Shown here: positions 53,996-63,437 of the stretch, piece after piece
Layout of the letters: each line of letters starts with the position of its first letter
How positions within the stretch are numbered: position 1 is the stretch's first letter
NCBI RefSeq assembly: GCF_013387465.1
Contig: NZ_VYGV01000028.1
Coordinates: 363,743-427,742 of the forward strand
Direction of reading: 5' to 3'
Length of the DNA: 64,000 bases
From: Hydrogenophaga aromaticivorans
Lineage (GTDB): Bacteria > Pseudomonadota > Gammaproteobacteria > Burkholderiales > Burkholderiaceae_C
Notes under the pieces: model-generated
What the model was told of the DNA's origin: nothing
Database searches by the model: none
The model's input: only the letters and a program-made list of their open reading frames with translations
Program-made: the position numbers and the translations under genes

Positions 53996-55840
53996 ATGAA
54001 AAACCGCAACCTGCGCGCGCCCCTGGCCGTGCTGCCCCTGGCCATCCTGGCCCTGTCTTCCCACGCCCAGACTTCTGCAACCTCCACCGCCACGGAACTG
54101 CCTGAAACCGTGGTCACCGCCACGCGGTCTGCCATTCCTGTGGCCGATGTGGTGGCCGACGTTTCCATCATCGACCGCGAGCAGATCGAGCGCAGCGGCG
54201 CCAACGGTCTGGCCGATGTGCTGTCGCGCGTGCCGGGCATCACCGTGACCCGCAACGGCGGCCCCGCTTCGACCACGAGCGTGTACCTGCGCGGCGCCGA
54301 GACGCGTTTCACCGCCGTGTTCGTGGACGGGGTCCGCGTGGACTCGCAGTCCACCGGCGGCGCCAGCTGGAACGCGATTCCCTTGGCGCAGGTCGAGCGC
54401 ATCGAGGTGCTGCGCGGCCCGGCGGCAGCGATCTACGGATCGGACGCCCTGGCCGGTGTGGTCCAGATCTTCACCCGCCAGGGTGAGGCGGGTTTCTTTC
54501 CCTCGGTGCACGTGGGCGTGGGCACGCACAACACGCGCGACATGAGCGTGTCGCTGCGGGGCGGGCAGGACGCGGTGAGCTACGCGCTGGGCCTCTCGGG
54601 TGAGCGCAGCGACGGGTTCAATGCCAAGCTCTCGGGCAACCCGGACCGCGACGGCTACCGCAGCCACTCGGTCTCTGGGCGGCTGGGCTGGAAGCTCGCA
54701 CCCGGCCACGAGCTGGAAGCGACGCTGCTCGACAGCGAGCAGAAGGCGGGCTACGACGGCTTTCTTCCCAGTCAGGACGACCAGGGCCAGCAAGACCTCC
54801 GCACCCTGGGACTCAGCTGGTCGGCGGCCTGGAGCGACACCTGGAAAACCCGGGTGGGGGTGACACGCGGTACCGACCGCTACGAAACCACGCCGTCGCC
54901 TTACCTCACCAACACGCGCATCGACACCTACCTCTTGCGCAACGAGTGGCGCATGGGAACGGCCACCCTGAGCGCCGATCTGGAGCGCCGCGAAGACCGC
55001 CTCACGAACGGCAGCACCACCCCCGAACAGAACGACCGCGACCAGAACGCGCTCGCACTGGGCTACACACTGCGCCACGGTGCACACACGCTGCAGCTCA
55101 ACGCACGCCACGACGAGGACAGCGAGTTCGGTGGCCAGTCCACCGGGGGCGCGGCCTACGCGTTTGCGTTCACGCCCGCCTGGCGCGCCACGCTGTCGGC
55201 CGGCACCGCGTTCCGTGTGCCCACGCTGTTCCAGCGCTTCAGCCTCTACGGCACGCCCGATCTGAAGGCCGAAACCGCCCGCAACTTCGAAACCGGTCTG
55301 CGCTACCAGTCGGGTCATGACCGGGCCGGGTTCACGCTGTACCGCAACGAGGTGAAGAACCTGATCGACTACGTGAGCGGGCCTGGCACCTGCGCCAACG
55401 GCGTGGGCGAATTCGCGGGTTGTTACGGCAACACGGGCAGGGCGCGCTACACCGGCGTCACGCTCAGCGGCGGCACCCGGGTGGGCACGGTCAACCTCGG
55501 CGCTTCGCTTGACCTGATGCGTCCCAAAGACCAGGAGACCGGTCTGCGCCTCGCCCGGCGCGCCCAGACCCAGGCCACGCTGACCGCCGACACCCAGCTC
55601 GCCAGCTGGACACTGGGGGGCGAGGTGCAGCATGTCGGCTCGCGGTTCAACGACGCGGCCAACACGCAGCGCCTGCCGGCCTACAGCCTGCTGAACCTGA
55701 CGGCCAGCACCGCGCTCACGCCCGACTGGAAGCTGCAGGTCCGTGTCGACAACCTGAGCGACAAGGCCTACGAGTCGGTGCTGGGCTACGCCACCGCCGG
55801 GCGCACCTTGTACGTCGGCCTCAACTGGTCACCGCGCTGA
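53996..55840 (+). CDS. btuB: BtuB-type TonB-dependent vitamin B12 receptor
   Basis: A 614-residue outer-membrane receptor. A signal peptide (about 1-24, ending SSHAQ) is followed by a Ton box-like ETVVTATR, the plug domain (about 40-150; GLADVLSRVPGITVTRNGG, VERIEVLRGPAAAIYGSDA), and a 22-strand barrel ending in an aromatic C-terminus (YVGLNWSPR). The riboswitch directly upstream identifies cobalamin as substrate. The ATG lacks a strong SD; initiation may depend on the riboswitch fold. Confidence 0.95.
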   Translation: MKNRNLRAPLAVLPLAILALSSHAQTSATSTATELPETVVTATRSAIPVADVVADVSIIDREQIERSGANGLADVLSRVPGITVTRNGGPASTTSVYLRGAETRFTAVFVDGVRVDSQSTGGASWNAIPLAQVERIEVLRGPAAAIYGSDALAGVVQIFTRQGEAGFFPSVHVGVGTHNTRDMSVSLRGGQDAVSYALGLSGERSDGFNAKLSGNPDRDGYRSHSVSGRLGWKLAPGHELEATLLDSEQKAGYDGFLPSQDDQGQQDLRTLGLSWSAAWSDTWKTRVGVTRGTDRYETTPSPYLTNTRIDTYLLRNEWRMGTATLSADLERREDRLTNGSTTPEQNDRDQNALALGYTLRHGAHTLQLNARHDEDSEFGGQSTGGAAYAFAFTPAWRATLSAGTAFRVPTLFQRFSLYGTPDLKAETARNFETGLRYQSGHDRAGFTLYRNEVKNLIDYVSGPGTCANGVGEFAGCYGNTGRARYTGVTLSGGTRVGTVNLGASLDLMRPKDQETGLRLARRAQTQATLTADTQLASWTLGGEVQHVGSRFNDAANTQRLPAYSLLNLTASTALTPDWKLQVRVDNLSDKAYESVLGYATAGRTLYVGLNWSPR

Positions 55841-55848
55841 GTGCCGCC

Positions 55849-57204
55849 ATGGACCACGCCGTTGCTGTCTGCCCCGCGCTGCTGATCGCGGCCCCGGCCT
55901 CGGGCCAGGGCAAGACCACCGTGACGGCGGCGCTGGCGCGGCTGCACACGCGGCAGGGCCGCCGGGTGCGGGTGTTCAAGTGCGGTCCGGATTTTCTGGA
56001 CCCGCACTGGCACACGCTCGCCAGCGGCCACCCGGTGCACAACCTCGACCTCTGGCTCAATGGCGAGGCCGACATCCGTGCGCGCCTGTTTGAGGCCGCA
56101 TCGTCGTGCGACCTGATCCTGATCGAAGGGGTCATGGGCCTCTTCGACGGTGAGCCCAGCGCGGCCGACCTCGCACGGCGTTTCGGGCTGCCCGTGCTGG
56201 CGGTGATCGACGCCTCGGCGATGGCGGGCACCTTCGGCGCGCTGGCGCACGGGCTGCGCCACTACCAGGAAGGCCTGCCCTGGGCGGGCGTGCTGGCCAA
56301 CCGGGTCGCCAGCGAGGGCCACGCGCAGATGCTGCAGCGCTCGTTGCGACCGGCGATGTCTGAAAGTGAAGCGGTGGGCATCGACGCCGGCTGGCTCGGG
56401 GCCTTGTTGCGCGACGCGGGCTTCACGCTGCCCGAGCGGCACCTTGGCTTGACGGTGGCGTCCGAGCTGCCCGACGCCATGGAGCGGCTCGACGCCGTGG
56501 CCGACGCGCTGGCGCAGACGCCGCTGGGTCAGCTCGACCACGCGGGCTGGCAGCGTTGGGCGGTGCGGTTTGACGCGGTGTCGCCCGTGCTGCCCGCTCG
56601 CCGGCTGGTGGGGCGCACGGTGGCGGTGGCGCGCGATGCGGCCTTCTGCTTCATCTACCCGGCCAACCTGGACAGCCTGTGCGCGCTCGGTGCCGAGCTG
56701 GTGTTTTTCTCGCCGCTGGCCGATGAGCCGGTGCCCGCGTGCGACGCCGTGTGGCTGCCGGGCGGCTACCCGGAGCTGCACGCGGCCACGCTGGCGAAGG
56801 GTGTGCACTGCCGGGCCTCGCTGGCCGATCACGTCGCGGCGGGCCGGCCGGTCTGGGCCGAGTGCGGCGGCATGATGCCGCTGTTTGACACCCTGACCAC
56901 CACCGACGGCGACGAGCACGCGATGTGGGGCCTGCTGCCCGGCCGAGTGGTCATGCAAAAGCGCCTGGCCGCGCTCGGGCCGCAGCGCTGGGACACGCCG
57001 CAGGGCGAGCTGCGCGGGCACACGTTCCACTACTCGACCACCGAGTCGCCACTGATGCCGCGCTCATCGACCGCATCGCAGCGCGCGGGCGGGCGCGGCG
57101 AGACCATCTACGCGCAAGGCCCGGTGCGCGCCAGTTATTTCCACGCCTGGTTTGCCTCCAACCCCGAGGCCGCAGCCTCGCTGTTCCTTGAGGAGGTTTT
57201 GTGA
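55849..57204 (+). CDS. cobB: Cobyrinic acid a,c-diamide synthase (CobB/CbiA)
   Basis: A 451-residue glutamine-dependent amidase of corrin side chains a and c. The N-terminal ATPase domain has the P-loop APASGQGKTTVTAAL; the C-terminal class I glutamine amidotransferase domain carries the nucleophile Cys in AECGGMMPLF. It starts 8 bp after btuB. No other early corrin-ring genes are present here, so it may serve salvage of incomplete corrinoids, or the rest of the pathway is elsewhere. Its stop overlaps the next GTG start. Confidence 0.94.
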   Translation: MDHAVAVCPALLIAAPASGQGKTTVTAALARLHTRQGRRVRVFKCGPDFLDPHWHTLASGHPVHNLDLWLNGEADIRARLFEAASSCDLILIEGVMGLFDGEPSAADLARRFGLPVLAVIDASAMAGTFGALAHGLRHYQEGLPWAGVLANRVASEGHAQMLQRSLRPAMSESEAVGIDAGWLGALLRDAGFTLPERHLGLTVASELPDAMERLDAVADALAQTPLGQLDHAGWQRWAVRFDAVSPVLPARRLVGRTVAVARDAAFCFIYPANLDSLCALGAELVFFSPLADEPVPACDAVWLPGGYPELHAATLAKGVHCRASLADHVAAGRPVWAECGGMMPLFDTLTTTDGDEHAMWGLLPGRVVMQKRLAALGPQRWDTPQGELRGHTFHYSTTESPLMPRSSTASQRAGGRGETIYAQGPVRASYFHAWFASNPEAAASLFLEEVL

Positions 57205-58022
57205 GCACACCGCACCTGGGGCCTCAGCGCATCGTCTGCCTGACCGAGGAGACCACCGAGTGGCTCTACCTGCTGGGGCAGGAGCACCGCATCGTCGGCA
57301 TCAGCGGCTACACGGTGCGCCCGCGCCGGGCTCGCGACGAGAAGCCCAAGGTCAGCGCCTTCCTTAACGCCAAGATCGACAAGATCCTTGCGCTGCAGCC
57401 GGACTGCGTGTTCGGTTTCTCGGACCTGCAGGCCGACATCGCGGCCTCGCTGATCCGAGCCGGCGTGCAGGTGACGGTGTTCAACCAGCGCAGCGTGGAG
57501 GAGGTTTTTTCCATGCTGTACCAGGTGGCTGCGATGGTGGGCTGCGCTGAAGAGGGCCTGGCGCGCATCGACGTCATGCGCCTGCGGTTGGTGGCCATCC
57601 GTGCCGAGGTGAGCGCGCTGGTGGCGGCGGGCAAGCGCCGCCCGCGGGTGTTCTTTGAAGAGTGGGACGAGCCGCACATCAGCGGCATCCGCTGGGTGTC
57701 GGAGCTGCTGGGCATCGCGGGCGGTGACGATGTGTTTCCCGAGCTGGCCGTGCAGTCGCTGGGCAAGAACCGCATCATCGCCGACGGCGCAGAGATCGTG
57801 GCGCGCTCACCCGACATCGTGATCGGCTCCTGGTGCGGCAAGAAGTTCCGTCCCGAGAAGGTGGCGGCGCGGCCGGGCTGGCAGGACGTGCCTGCGGTGA
57901 AGAACGGCCAGCTGTTCGAGATCAAGTCGGCCGACATCCTGCAACCCGGCCCGGCGGCGCTGACCGACGGGGTGGAGCAGATGCACCGCATCGTCGCAAC
58001 GTGGATGAATCAGCATGGCTGA
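57201..58022 (+). CDS. BtuF-like cobalamin-binding protein without signal peptide
   Basis: A 273-residue protein with the BtuF/FepB-type periplasmic-binding fold (RIVCLTEETTEWLYLLGQ, VRPRRARDEKPKVSAFLN, DGVEQMHRIVATW), but starting with GTG at 57201 (overlapping the cobB TGA) and with no signal peptide. A true periplasmic BtuF is encoded four cistrons from btuB at 58587, so this paralogue is probably cytoplasmic. It might hold or deliver corrinoids to the cobalamin enzymes encoded next to it. Function not established. Confidence 0.85.
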   Translation: MSTPHLGPQRIVCLTEETTEWLYLLGQEHRIVGISGYTVRPRRARDEKPKVSAFLNAKIDKILALQPDCVFGFSDLQADIAASLIRAGVQVTVFNQRSVEEVFSMLYQVAAMVGCAEEGLARIDVMRLRLVAIRAEVSALVAAGKRRPRVFFEEWDEPHISGIRWVSELLGIAGGDDVFPELAVQSLGKNRIIADGAEIVARSPDIVIGSWCGKKFRPEKVAARPGWQDVPAVKNGQLFEIKSADILQPGPAALTDGVEQMHRIVATWMNQHG

Positions 58023-58590
58023 CCCGACCCGCAGCGAATTCATCCTCGGCGGCCAGCGCAGTGGCAAGTCGCGCCGCGCCGAGGTGCTGGCGCGACAATG
58101 GCTGGAGCGTTCGCCCGATCACCGCGCCGTGCTGATCGCCACCGGCCAGGCCTGGGACGGCGAGATGCGCGAACGCATCGCGCGCCACCGGCGCGACCGC
58201 GCCGAGCGGGTGCCGGGCATGGTCACGGTGGAGGAGCCGCTGGCGCTGGCCGAGGCGCTGCGCCGTGCCAGCGATGCGCAGACCCTGGTGGTGGTCGATT
58301 GCCTGACGCTGTGGCTGACCAACCTGATGATGCCGGCCGATGCCGCGCGAGCCCTCGACGAGGCGGCCGTGGAGGCGGCGGGCCACGCGCTGTGCGAGGC
58401 CATCGCCGCAGCGCCCGGCCCGTTGGTGCTGGTGGGCAACGAGATCGGCCTGGGCGTGATCCCCCTGGGGCGCGAGGTGCGCCAGTTTGTGGACGCGCTG
58501 GGCCGCTTGAACCAGAGCGTGGCGGCCGCGTGCGAGCGCGTCACCCTGATGGCGGCGGGCCTGCCGCTGACCTTGAAAGACAAGCCATGA
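58015..58590 (+). CDS. cobU: Adenosylcobinamide kinase / guanylyltransferase
   Basis: A 191-residue bifunctional enzyme phosphorylating and guanylylating adenosylcobinamide. The P-loop LGGQRSGKSRRAE is at about 11-23; VVVDCLTLWLTNLM and VGNEIGLGVIP are family motifs. It overlaps the upstream gene by 8 bp and the downstream btuF start by 4 bp. Confidence 0.95.
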   Translation: MADPTRSEFILGGQRSGKSRRAEVLARQWLERSPDHRAVLIATGQAWDGEMRERIARHRRDRAERVPGMVTVEEPLALAEALRRASDAQTLVVVDCLTLWLTNLMMPADAARALDEAAVEAAGHALCEAIAAAPGPLVLVGNEIGLGVIPLGREVRQFVDALGRLNQSVAAACERVTLMAAGLPLTLKDKP

Positions 58591-59489
58591 AACCGATGCG
58601 TGACATCCTGGCCGCTGTGGCACTGGTGGGGCTGGCGCTGCTGTCTTTGCCAGCCCGCGCCGCGCTGCAGATCACCGACGACCGCGGCGATGTGGTGAAC
58701 TTCGAGCGTTCGCCGCAACGCATCGTGAGCCTGCTGCCCTCGCTGGCCGAGACGGTGTGCGAACTCGGCCAGTGCCAGCGCCTGGTGGGCGTGGACCGTT
58801 ACACCAACTGGCCCGCGAGCGTGAAGCCGCTGCCCAAGGTGGGCGGCGGGCTGGACCCGAACATCGAACAGATCGTGGCGCTGCGGCCCGATGTGGTGCT
58901 GATGGCGACGTCGTCGCGCGCGGGCGACCGGCTGCGTGCGCTGGGCCTCAAGGTGGTGGCGCTGGAGCCCAAGACGCACGCCGACGTGCAGCGCGTGATG
59001 CTCAAGATCGGCCAGTTGCTGGAGGTGCCCGACGCGCAGAAAATCTGGCGCGCCATAGATGCAGCCGTGATGGCCGCCGCGCAGTCGCTGCCCGCCAGCG
59101 TGCGCGGCACGCGCGTGTATTTCGAGGTCAACCCCGGGCCGTACGCCGCGGGCGAAAGCTCCTTCATCGGCGAGACGCTCACGCGCCTGGGCACGAAGAA
59201 CATCGTGCCCGCGTCGCTTGGGCCGTTTCCCAAACTCAACCCCGAGTACATCGTGCGCGCCGCCCCCGACCTGATCATGGTCGGCCAGCGCAGCGTGGAC
59301 GGCATGCTGCAGCGCCCGGGCTGGATGAGCATGCGCGCCATGCGCGCGCAGCACCTGTGTGTGTTCCCGGCCGACGAGTCCGACACCTTGGTGCGGCCCG
59401 GCCCGCGCATGGCCGAGGGGGCCCGGCTGATGGTGCGCTGCCTGGCCGATAAGGCGCCCGGCGCGAAAAAAGCGGGAGTACGCCCGTGA
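58587..59489 (+). CDS. btuF: Periplasmic vitamin B12-binding protein
   Basis: A 300-residue ABC substrate-binding protein. It has a signal peptide (about 1-26, LLSLPARAALQ), the fold start RIVSLLPSLAETVCELGQ and the typical second domain (VYFEVNPGPYAAGESSFIGE). The ATG overlaps the cobU TGA; the frame continues upstream inside cobU but without a signal peptide there. Acts with BtuC and BtuD. Confidence 0.93.
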   Translation: MKPMRDILAAVALVGLALLSLPARAALQITDDRGDVVNFERSPQRIVSLLPSLAETVCELGQCQRLVGVDRYTNWPASVKPLPKVGGGLDPNIEQIVALRPDVVLMATSSRAGDRLRALGLKVVALEPKTHADVQRVMLKIGQLLEVPDAQKIWRAIDAAVMAAAQSLPASVRGTRVYFEVNPGPYAAGESSFIGETLTRLGTKNIVPASLGPFPKLNPEYIVRAAPDLIMVGQRSVDGMLQRPGWMSMRAMRAQHLCVFPADESDTLVRPGPRMAEGARLMVRCLADKAPGAKKAGVRP

Positions 59490-60565
59490 ACGCACGCCGC
59501 GCGTCGTGGCTGGTGGTGGGCCTGCTGCTCACCGCGCTGGCCTTGGCCGCGCTCGGCGTCTGCGTGGGCAGCGCCGGTTTTGAGAACCTGATCGGCCCGC
59601 TGCTGAACCCGGATGCCGATCCGGCCGCCACCGCGATGGCGCAGCAGATCGTGTGGGAGATCCGCCTGCCGCGCACGCTGGGCGCCTGGGGAGCGGGCGC
59701 GCTGCTGGGCCTGGCCGGCGCGGTGGCGCAGGGCCTGTTCCGCAACCCGCTGGCCGACCCGTTTCTGCTCGGCAGCGCCTCCGGCGCATCGCTCGGTGTG
59801 GCGCTGGCGCTGGCCGCGATGGGCGGCGGCGCGGGCATGCTGGGCGCCGGCATGATGAACAGCGGCGTGGCCGTGAGTGTGTTCTCCAGCAGCGTCTGGG
59901 TGCGCCTGGGCCTGACCGGTGCAGCCTTCGGCGGCGCGGTGCTGGCGGTGCTGCTCACGCTGCTGCTCTCGCGCGGCGTGCAGCACACGCTGCGCCTGCT
60001 GCTGGCCGGTGTGGTGGTGGGCGTGGTGCTGGGTGCGATGACGCACCTCGTGTTGCTGTTCTCGCCCGAATCGCTGCAGGCCATGCAGGCCTTCATGCTG
60101 GGCTCGACCAGCTTCGTGGGCTGGACCGCCTGCGTGCTGATGGTGGCCGTGTGGGCGCTGTGTGCGCTGGCGGCCTGGCTGCTGGCGCGTGTGCTCGACG
60201 GCCTGAGCCTGGGCGACGCGACCGCGCGCAGCCTGGGCCTGCCGCTGGGTCCCATGCGCGCGGCGCTGGTGGCGGTGCTCGCGCTGGCCACCGGCACCGC
60301 CGTGGCGCAGACCGGGCTGATCGCCTTCGTCGGCCTCGCCGCGCCACACCTGGTGCGCTCCATGGTCAAGACCACCAGCGCCCGCCTGATGCTGCTGGCC
60401 AGCTGCATGGGCGGCGCGTTGCTGATGGCGGCCGACACGCTGGCGCGCTGGCTGATCGCGCCGCAGGAGCTGCCGGTGGGCGTGCTCACCGCCGTGCTGG
60501 GTGGCGGCTACCTGCTGTGGTTGATGCAACGCAACACGCGCGTGTCGCGGGGGGCGGGGCTGTGA
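59486..60565 (+). CDS. btuC: Vitamin B12 ABC transporter permease
   Basis: A 359-residue FecCD/BtuC-type permease with about 10 helices. Motifs are RLPRTLGAWGAGALLGLAG, NPLADPFLLGSASGAS and the coupling-loop region GLIAFVGLAAPHLVR. The GTG at 59486 overlaps the btuF stop; a start further in would remove the first helix. Confidence 0.94.
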   Translation: MNARRASWLVVGLLLTALALAALGVCVGSAGFENLIGPLLNPDADPAATAMAQQIVWEIRLPRTLGAWGAGALLGLAGAVAQGLFRNPLADPFLLGSASGASLGVALALAAMGGGAGMLGAGMMNSGVAVSVFSSSVWVRLGLTGAAFGGAVLAVLLTLLLSRGVQHTLRLLLAGVVVGVVLGAMTHLVLLFSPESLQAMQAFMLGSTSFVGWTACVLMVAVWALCALAAWLLARVLDGLSLGDATARSLGLPLGPMRAALVAVLALATGTAVAQTGLIAFVGLAAPHLVRSMVKTTSARLMLLASCMGGALLMAADTLARWLIAPQELPVGVLTAVLGGGYLLWLMQRNTRVSRGAGL

Positions 60566-61371
60566 ACGCAACCATGAACGCCATTGCCATCGAAGCGCGC
60601 GGTCTCAGCGCGCGGTTGGGCGACACCGAGATCCTGCACAACATCACCCTGGCGCTGCCGCGTGCGCGCTGGACCTGCATCGTCGGGCCCAACGGCGCGG
60701 GCAAGTCCACGCTGCTCAAGGCACTCGCCGGGCTGCTGCCGCACAGCGGTGGGGTCGCCTTGCTGGGCCGGCCGCTGGCCGACTGGCCCAGCCGCCAGCG
60801 GGCGCAGCAGCTCGCCTGGCTGGGACAAAACGAATCGAGTGGCGACGACCTCACCGTGTGGGACGTCGCCATGCTCGGGCGCCTGCCGCACCAGGCCTGG
60901 CTCAGCCCGCCCAGCGCCGCCGACCACGCCGCCGTGGAGCGCGCGCTGCGGGCCACCCAGGCCTGGGGCTGGCGCGCCCGCTCGCTCGGTCAGCTCTCGG
61001 GCGGCGAGCGCCAGCGCGTGCTGCTGGCCCGCGCGCTGGCCGTCGAGGCCCAGGTCCTGTTGATGGACGAGCCCCTGGCCAACCTCGACCCGCCGCACCA
61101 GGCCGACTGGCTCGATCTGGTGCAGGCCCTCGTGCGCGAAGGCAAGACCGTGGTCAGCGTGCTGCACGAGATCGCCATGGCCCTGCACGCCGACGAATTG
61201 GTGGTGATGGCGCAAGGCCGCATCACCCACCAGGGCCTGTGTGCCGAGCCCACCACCCACCGCGCGCTGGAAGCGGTGTTCGACCACCGCATCGAAGTCC
61301 ACGCACTGCAAGGGCAGTGGGTGGCGCTGCCGCGCATCACCTCTTTACCGAAGACACACCATGCAGATTGA
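60562..61371 (+). CDS. btuD: Vitamin B12 ABC transporter ATPase
   Basis: A 269-residue ABC ATPase with Walker A GPNGAGKST, signature LSGGERQRVLLARAL, Walker B VLLMDEPLANLD and the switch His in VLHEIAMAL. GTG at 60562 is chosen because it overlaps the btuC TGA like the other junctions in this operon; ATG at 60574 in the same frame is equally possible. The C-terminal end overlaps the cobO start. Confidence 0.93.
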   Translation: MNATMNAIAIEARGLSARLGDTEILHNITLALPRARWTCIVGPNGAGKSTLLKALAGLLPHSGGVALLGRPLADWPSRQRAQQLAWLGQNESSGDDLTVWDVAMLGRLPHQAWLSPPSAADHAAVERALRATQAWGWRARSLGQLSGGERQRVLLARALAVEAQVLLMDEPLANLDPPHQADWLDLVQALVREGKTVVSVLHEIAMALHADELVVMAQGRITHQGLCAEPTTHRALEAVFDHRIEVHALQGQWVALPRITSLPKTHHAD

Positions 61372-61930
61372 AACCCCACCGAGCGAGAAGCCCTACGACA
61401 AAGCCGAGGGCGAGCGCCGTGGCCTCGTGATCGTCAACACCGGCGATGGCAAAGGCAAGAGTACGGCCGCCTTCGGGCTGGCCTTGCGCGCGCACGGCCG
61501 CGGCAAGGCCGTGAAGATCTACCAGTTCATGAAGGTGCCAACGGCGCGCTTCGGCGAACACCGCATGTTCGAACAGATCGGCATCCCGATCGAAGGCTTG
61601 GGCGACGGCTTCAGCTGGAAGAGTCAGGACCTGGAACGCTCCGCCCAACTGGCGCGCGACGGCTGGGAGAAGGCCCGCGCTACCATCCTCGCCGGTGATC
61701 ACTTTCTCGTCGTGCTCGACGAGATCACCTACCCGCTGATCTACGGCTGGTTGCCGCTGGACGGTGTGTTGCAGACCTTGCGCGAGCGGCCTTCGCATGT
61801 GCATGTCTGTCTGACCGGTCGTCGCTGCCCGCCCGAGATCATCGAGCTGGCCGACACCGTGACCGAAATGACCAAGATCAAGCACGCGTTCAACGCCGGT
61901 ATCCCGGCGCAGCGCGGCATTGAAGACTGA
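61361..61930 (+). CDS. cobO: Cob(I)yrinic acid a,c-diamide adenosyltransferase
   Basis: A 189-residue CobA/BtuR/CobO-type ATP:corrinoid adenosyltransferase. The P-loop GDGKGKSTAAFG lies near the N-terminus, with YQFMKVPTARFGEHRMFE and VVLDEITYPL. It forms the 5'-deoxyadenosyl ligand on reduced corrinoid. It begins 11 bp before the end of btuD and closes the B12 run. Confidence 0.95.
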   Translation: MQIETPPSEKPYDKAEGERRGLVIVNTGDGKGKSTAAFGLALRAHGRGKAVKIYQFMKVPTARFGEHRMFEQIGIPIEGLGDGFSWKSQDLERSAQLARDGWEKARATILAGDHFLVVLDEITYPLIYGWLPLDGVLQTLRERPSHVHVCLTGRRCPPEIIELADTVTEMTKIKHAFNAGIPAQRGIED

Positions 61931-61947
61931 ACCTCTGGAGACACCCG

Positions 61948-62988
61948 ATGAACATGATCGTTGAAGCCCCTGTGACCCTGCACCGCCCCGTCAAGTCTGC
62001 ACCGGCGACGGCACAGCGCTGGAGCGTCGCCGCCGTGCAGGCCCTGCTGGACCTGCCTTTGCCCGAGCTGATGCACCGCGCCCAGACCGTGCACCGCGAG
62101 CACCACGACCCCACCGAGATGGAGCTGGCCACGCTGTTGTCGATCAAGACCGGCGGCTGCCCGGAGGACTGCGGCTACTGTCCGCAGTCGGTGCACCACG
62201 AGACCGGCGTGGAAGCCACCAAGATGATGACGCCCGAGGCCGTGCGCGAAGCCGTGCTCGGCGCCAAGGCGGCCGGCGCCTCGCGCTTCTGCATGGGCGC
62301 CGCCTGGCGCGCGCCCAACGACCGCGACCTGGAAAAGGTCGAAGAGCTGGTGCGCGTGATCAAGGACGAGGGCCTGGAGGCCTGCTGCACCCTGGGCATG
62401 CTCACGGGTGACCAGGCGCAGCGCCTCAAGGGCGCGGGCCTGGACTACTACAACCACAACCTGGACACCGCGCCCGAGCTGTACGGCGACATCATCACCA
62501 CCCGCGACTACCAGGACCGGCTGGACACGCTGGGCCATGTGCGCGAGGCCGGCATCCATGTCTGCAGCGGCGGCATCGTGGGCATGGGCGAATCACGCGC
62601 CGGGCGCGCCGGCCTGATCGCGCAGCTCGCCAACCTGGCGCCGTACCCCGAATCGGTGCCGATCAACCACCTGGTCAAGGTGCCCGGCACACCACTGGCC
62701 GACGAGCCCGATCTGGACCCGCTGGAGTTCGTGCGCACGGTGGCGGTGGCCCGCATCACCATGCCCACGGCCAAGGTGCGCCTGTCGGCCGGGCGCCGGC
62801 AGATGGGCGAATCGACCCAGGTGCTGTGCTTCCTGGCCGGCGCCAATTCCATCTTCTACGGCGACAAGCTGCTGGTGACCGGCAACCCCGACGTCGAGGC
62901 CGACCGTGATCTGCTCCGGCGCGTGGGCCTGACCACCCGCACGCGTTCGGTCGGTGACGAAAACCCCCTGCACCCCATTGAAGGCTGA
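61948..62988 (+). CDS. bioB: Biotin synthase
   Basis: A 346-residue radical SAM enzyme inserting sulfur into dethiobiotin. The [4Fe-4S] cluster cysteines are C71, C75 and C78 (GGCPEDCGYCPQS), and the second cluster is bound by later Cys/Arg residues (FCMGAAWR, ACCTLGM, VRLSAGRR). It follows cobO by 17 bp with an SD (CTGGAG), so it is possibly co-transcribed with the B12 genes although the pathways differ. Confidence 0.97.
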   Translation: MNMIVEAPVTLHRPVKSAPATAQRWSVAAVQALLDLPLPELMHRAQTVHREHHDPTEMELATLLSIKTGGCPEDCGYCPQSVHHETGVEATKMMTPEAVREAVLGAKAAGASRFCMGAAWRAPNDRDLEKVEELVRVIKDEGLEACCTLGMLTGDQAQRLKGAGLDYYNHNLDTAPELYGDIITTRDYQDRLDTLGHVREAGIHVCSGGIVGMGESRAGRAGLIAQLANLAPYPESVPINHLVKVPGTPLADEPDLDPLEFVRTVAVARITMPTAKVRLSAGRRQMGESTQVLCFLAGANSIFYGDKLLVTGNPDVEADRDLLRRVGLTTRTRSVGDENPLHPIEG

Positions 62989-63012
62989 AGCCCCATTCCG
63001 AGGAGACAACCC

Positions 63013-63429
63013 ATGTTCCGCACCCTGCTGAAATCCAAGATCCACCGCGCCACCGTCACCCACTGCGAGCTGCACTACGAAGGCTCCTGCGGCATCGACG
63101 AAGACCTGCTGGAGGCGAGCAACATCCGCCCCAACGAACAGGTGCACATCTGGAACATCAACAACGGCGAACGTTTCATCACCTACGCCATCAAGTCGCC
63201 GCGCGGCAGCGGCATCATTTCGCTCAACGGCTCGGCCGCCCGGCGCGCCAGCGTGGGCGACCTGGTGATCATCGCGGCCTTCGGCATGGTGCACGAAGAC
63301 AAGCTCGACGAAGCCGTGCCCAAGCTGGTGTTCCCCGATGCCGCCAACCGCATCGTCGAGACCCGCAGCGAGCCCGCCGGTCCGCAGGCCGGCGACCCGG
63401 TCATCCTGCCCCTGGGCGCCGAGCTTTGA
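63013..63429 (+). CDS. panD: Aspartate 1-decarboxylase
   Basis: A 138-residue pyruvoyl enzyme making beta-alanine for pantothenate and CoA. Self-cleavage occurs at G24-S25 in YEGSCGID; K9 and the segment NGSAARRASVGDLVIIAAF are standard. GAGGAG is upstream of the ATG. It lies between bioB and bioA, an unusual company for panD. Confidence 0.96.
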   Translation: MFRTLLKSKIHRATVTHCELHYEGSCGIDEDLLEASNIRPNEQVHIWNINNGERFITYAIKSPRGSGIISLNGSAARRASVGDLVIIAAFGMVHEDKLDEAVPKLVFPDAANRIVETRSEPAGPQAGDPVILPLGAEL

Positions 63430-63437
63430 CGCTGCCC

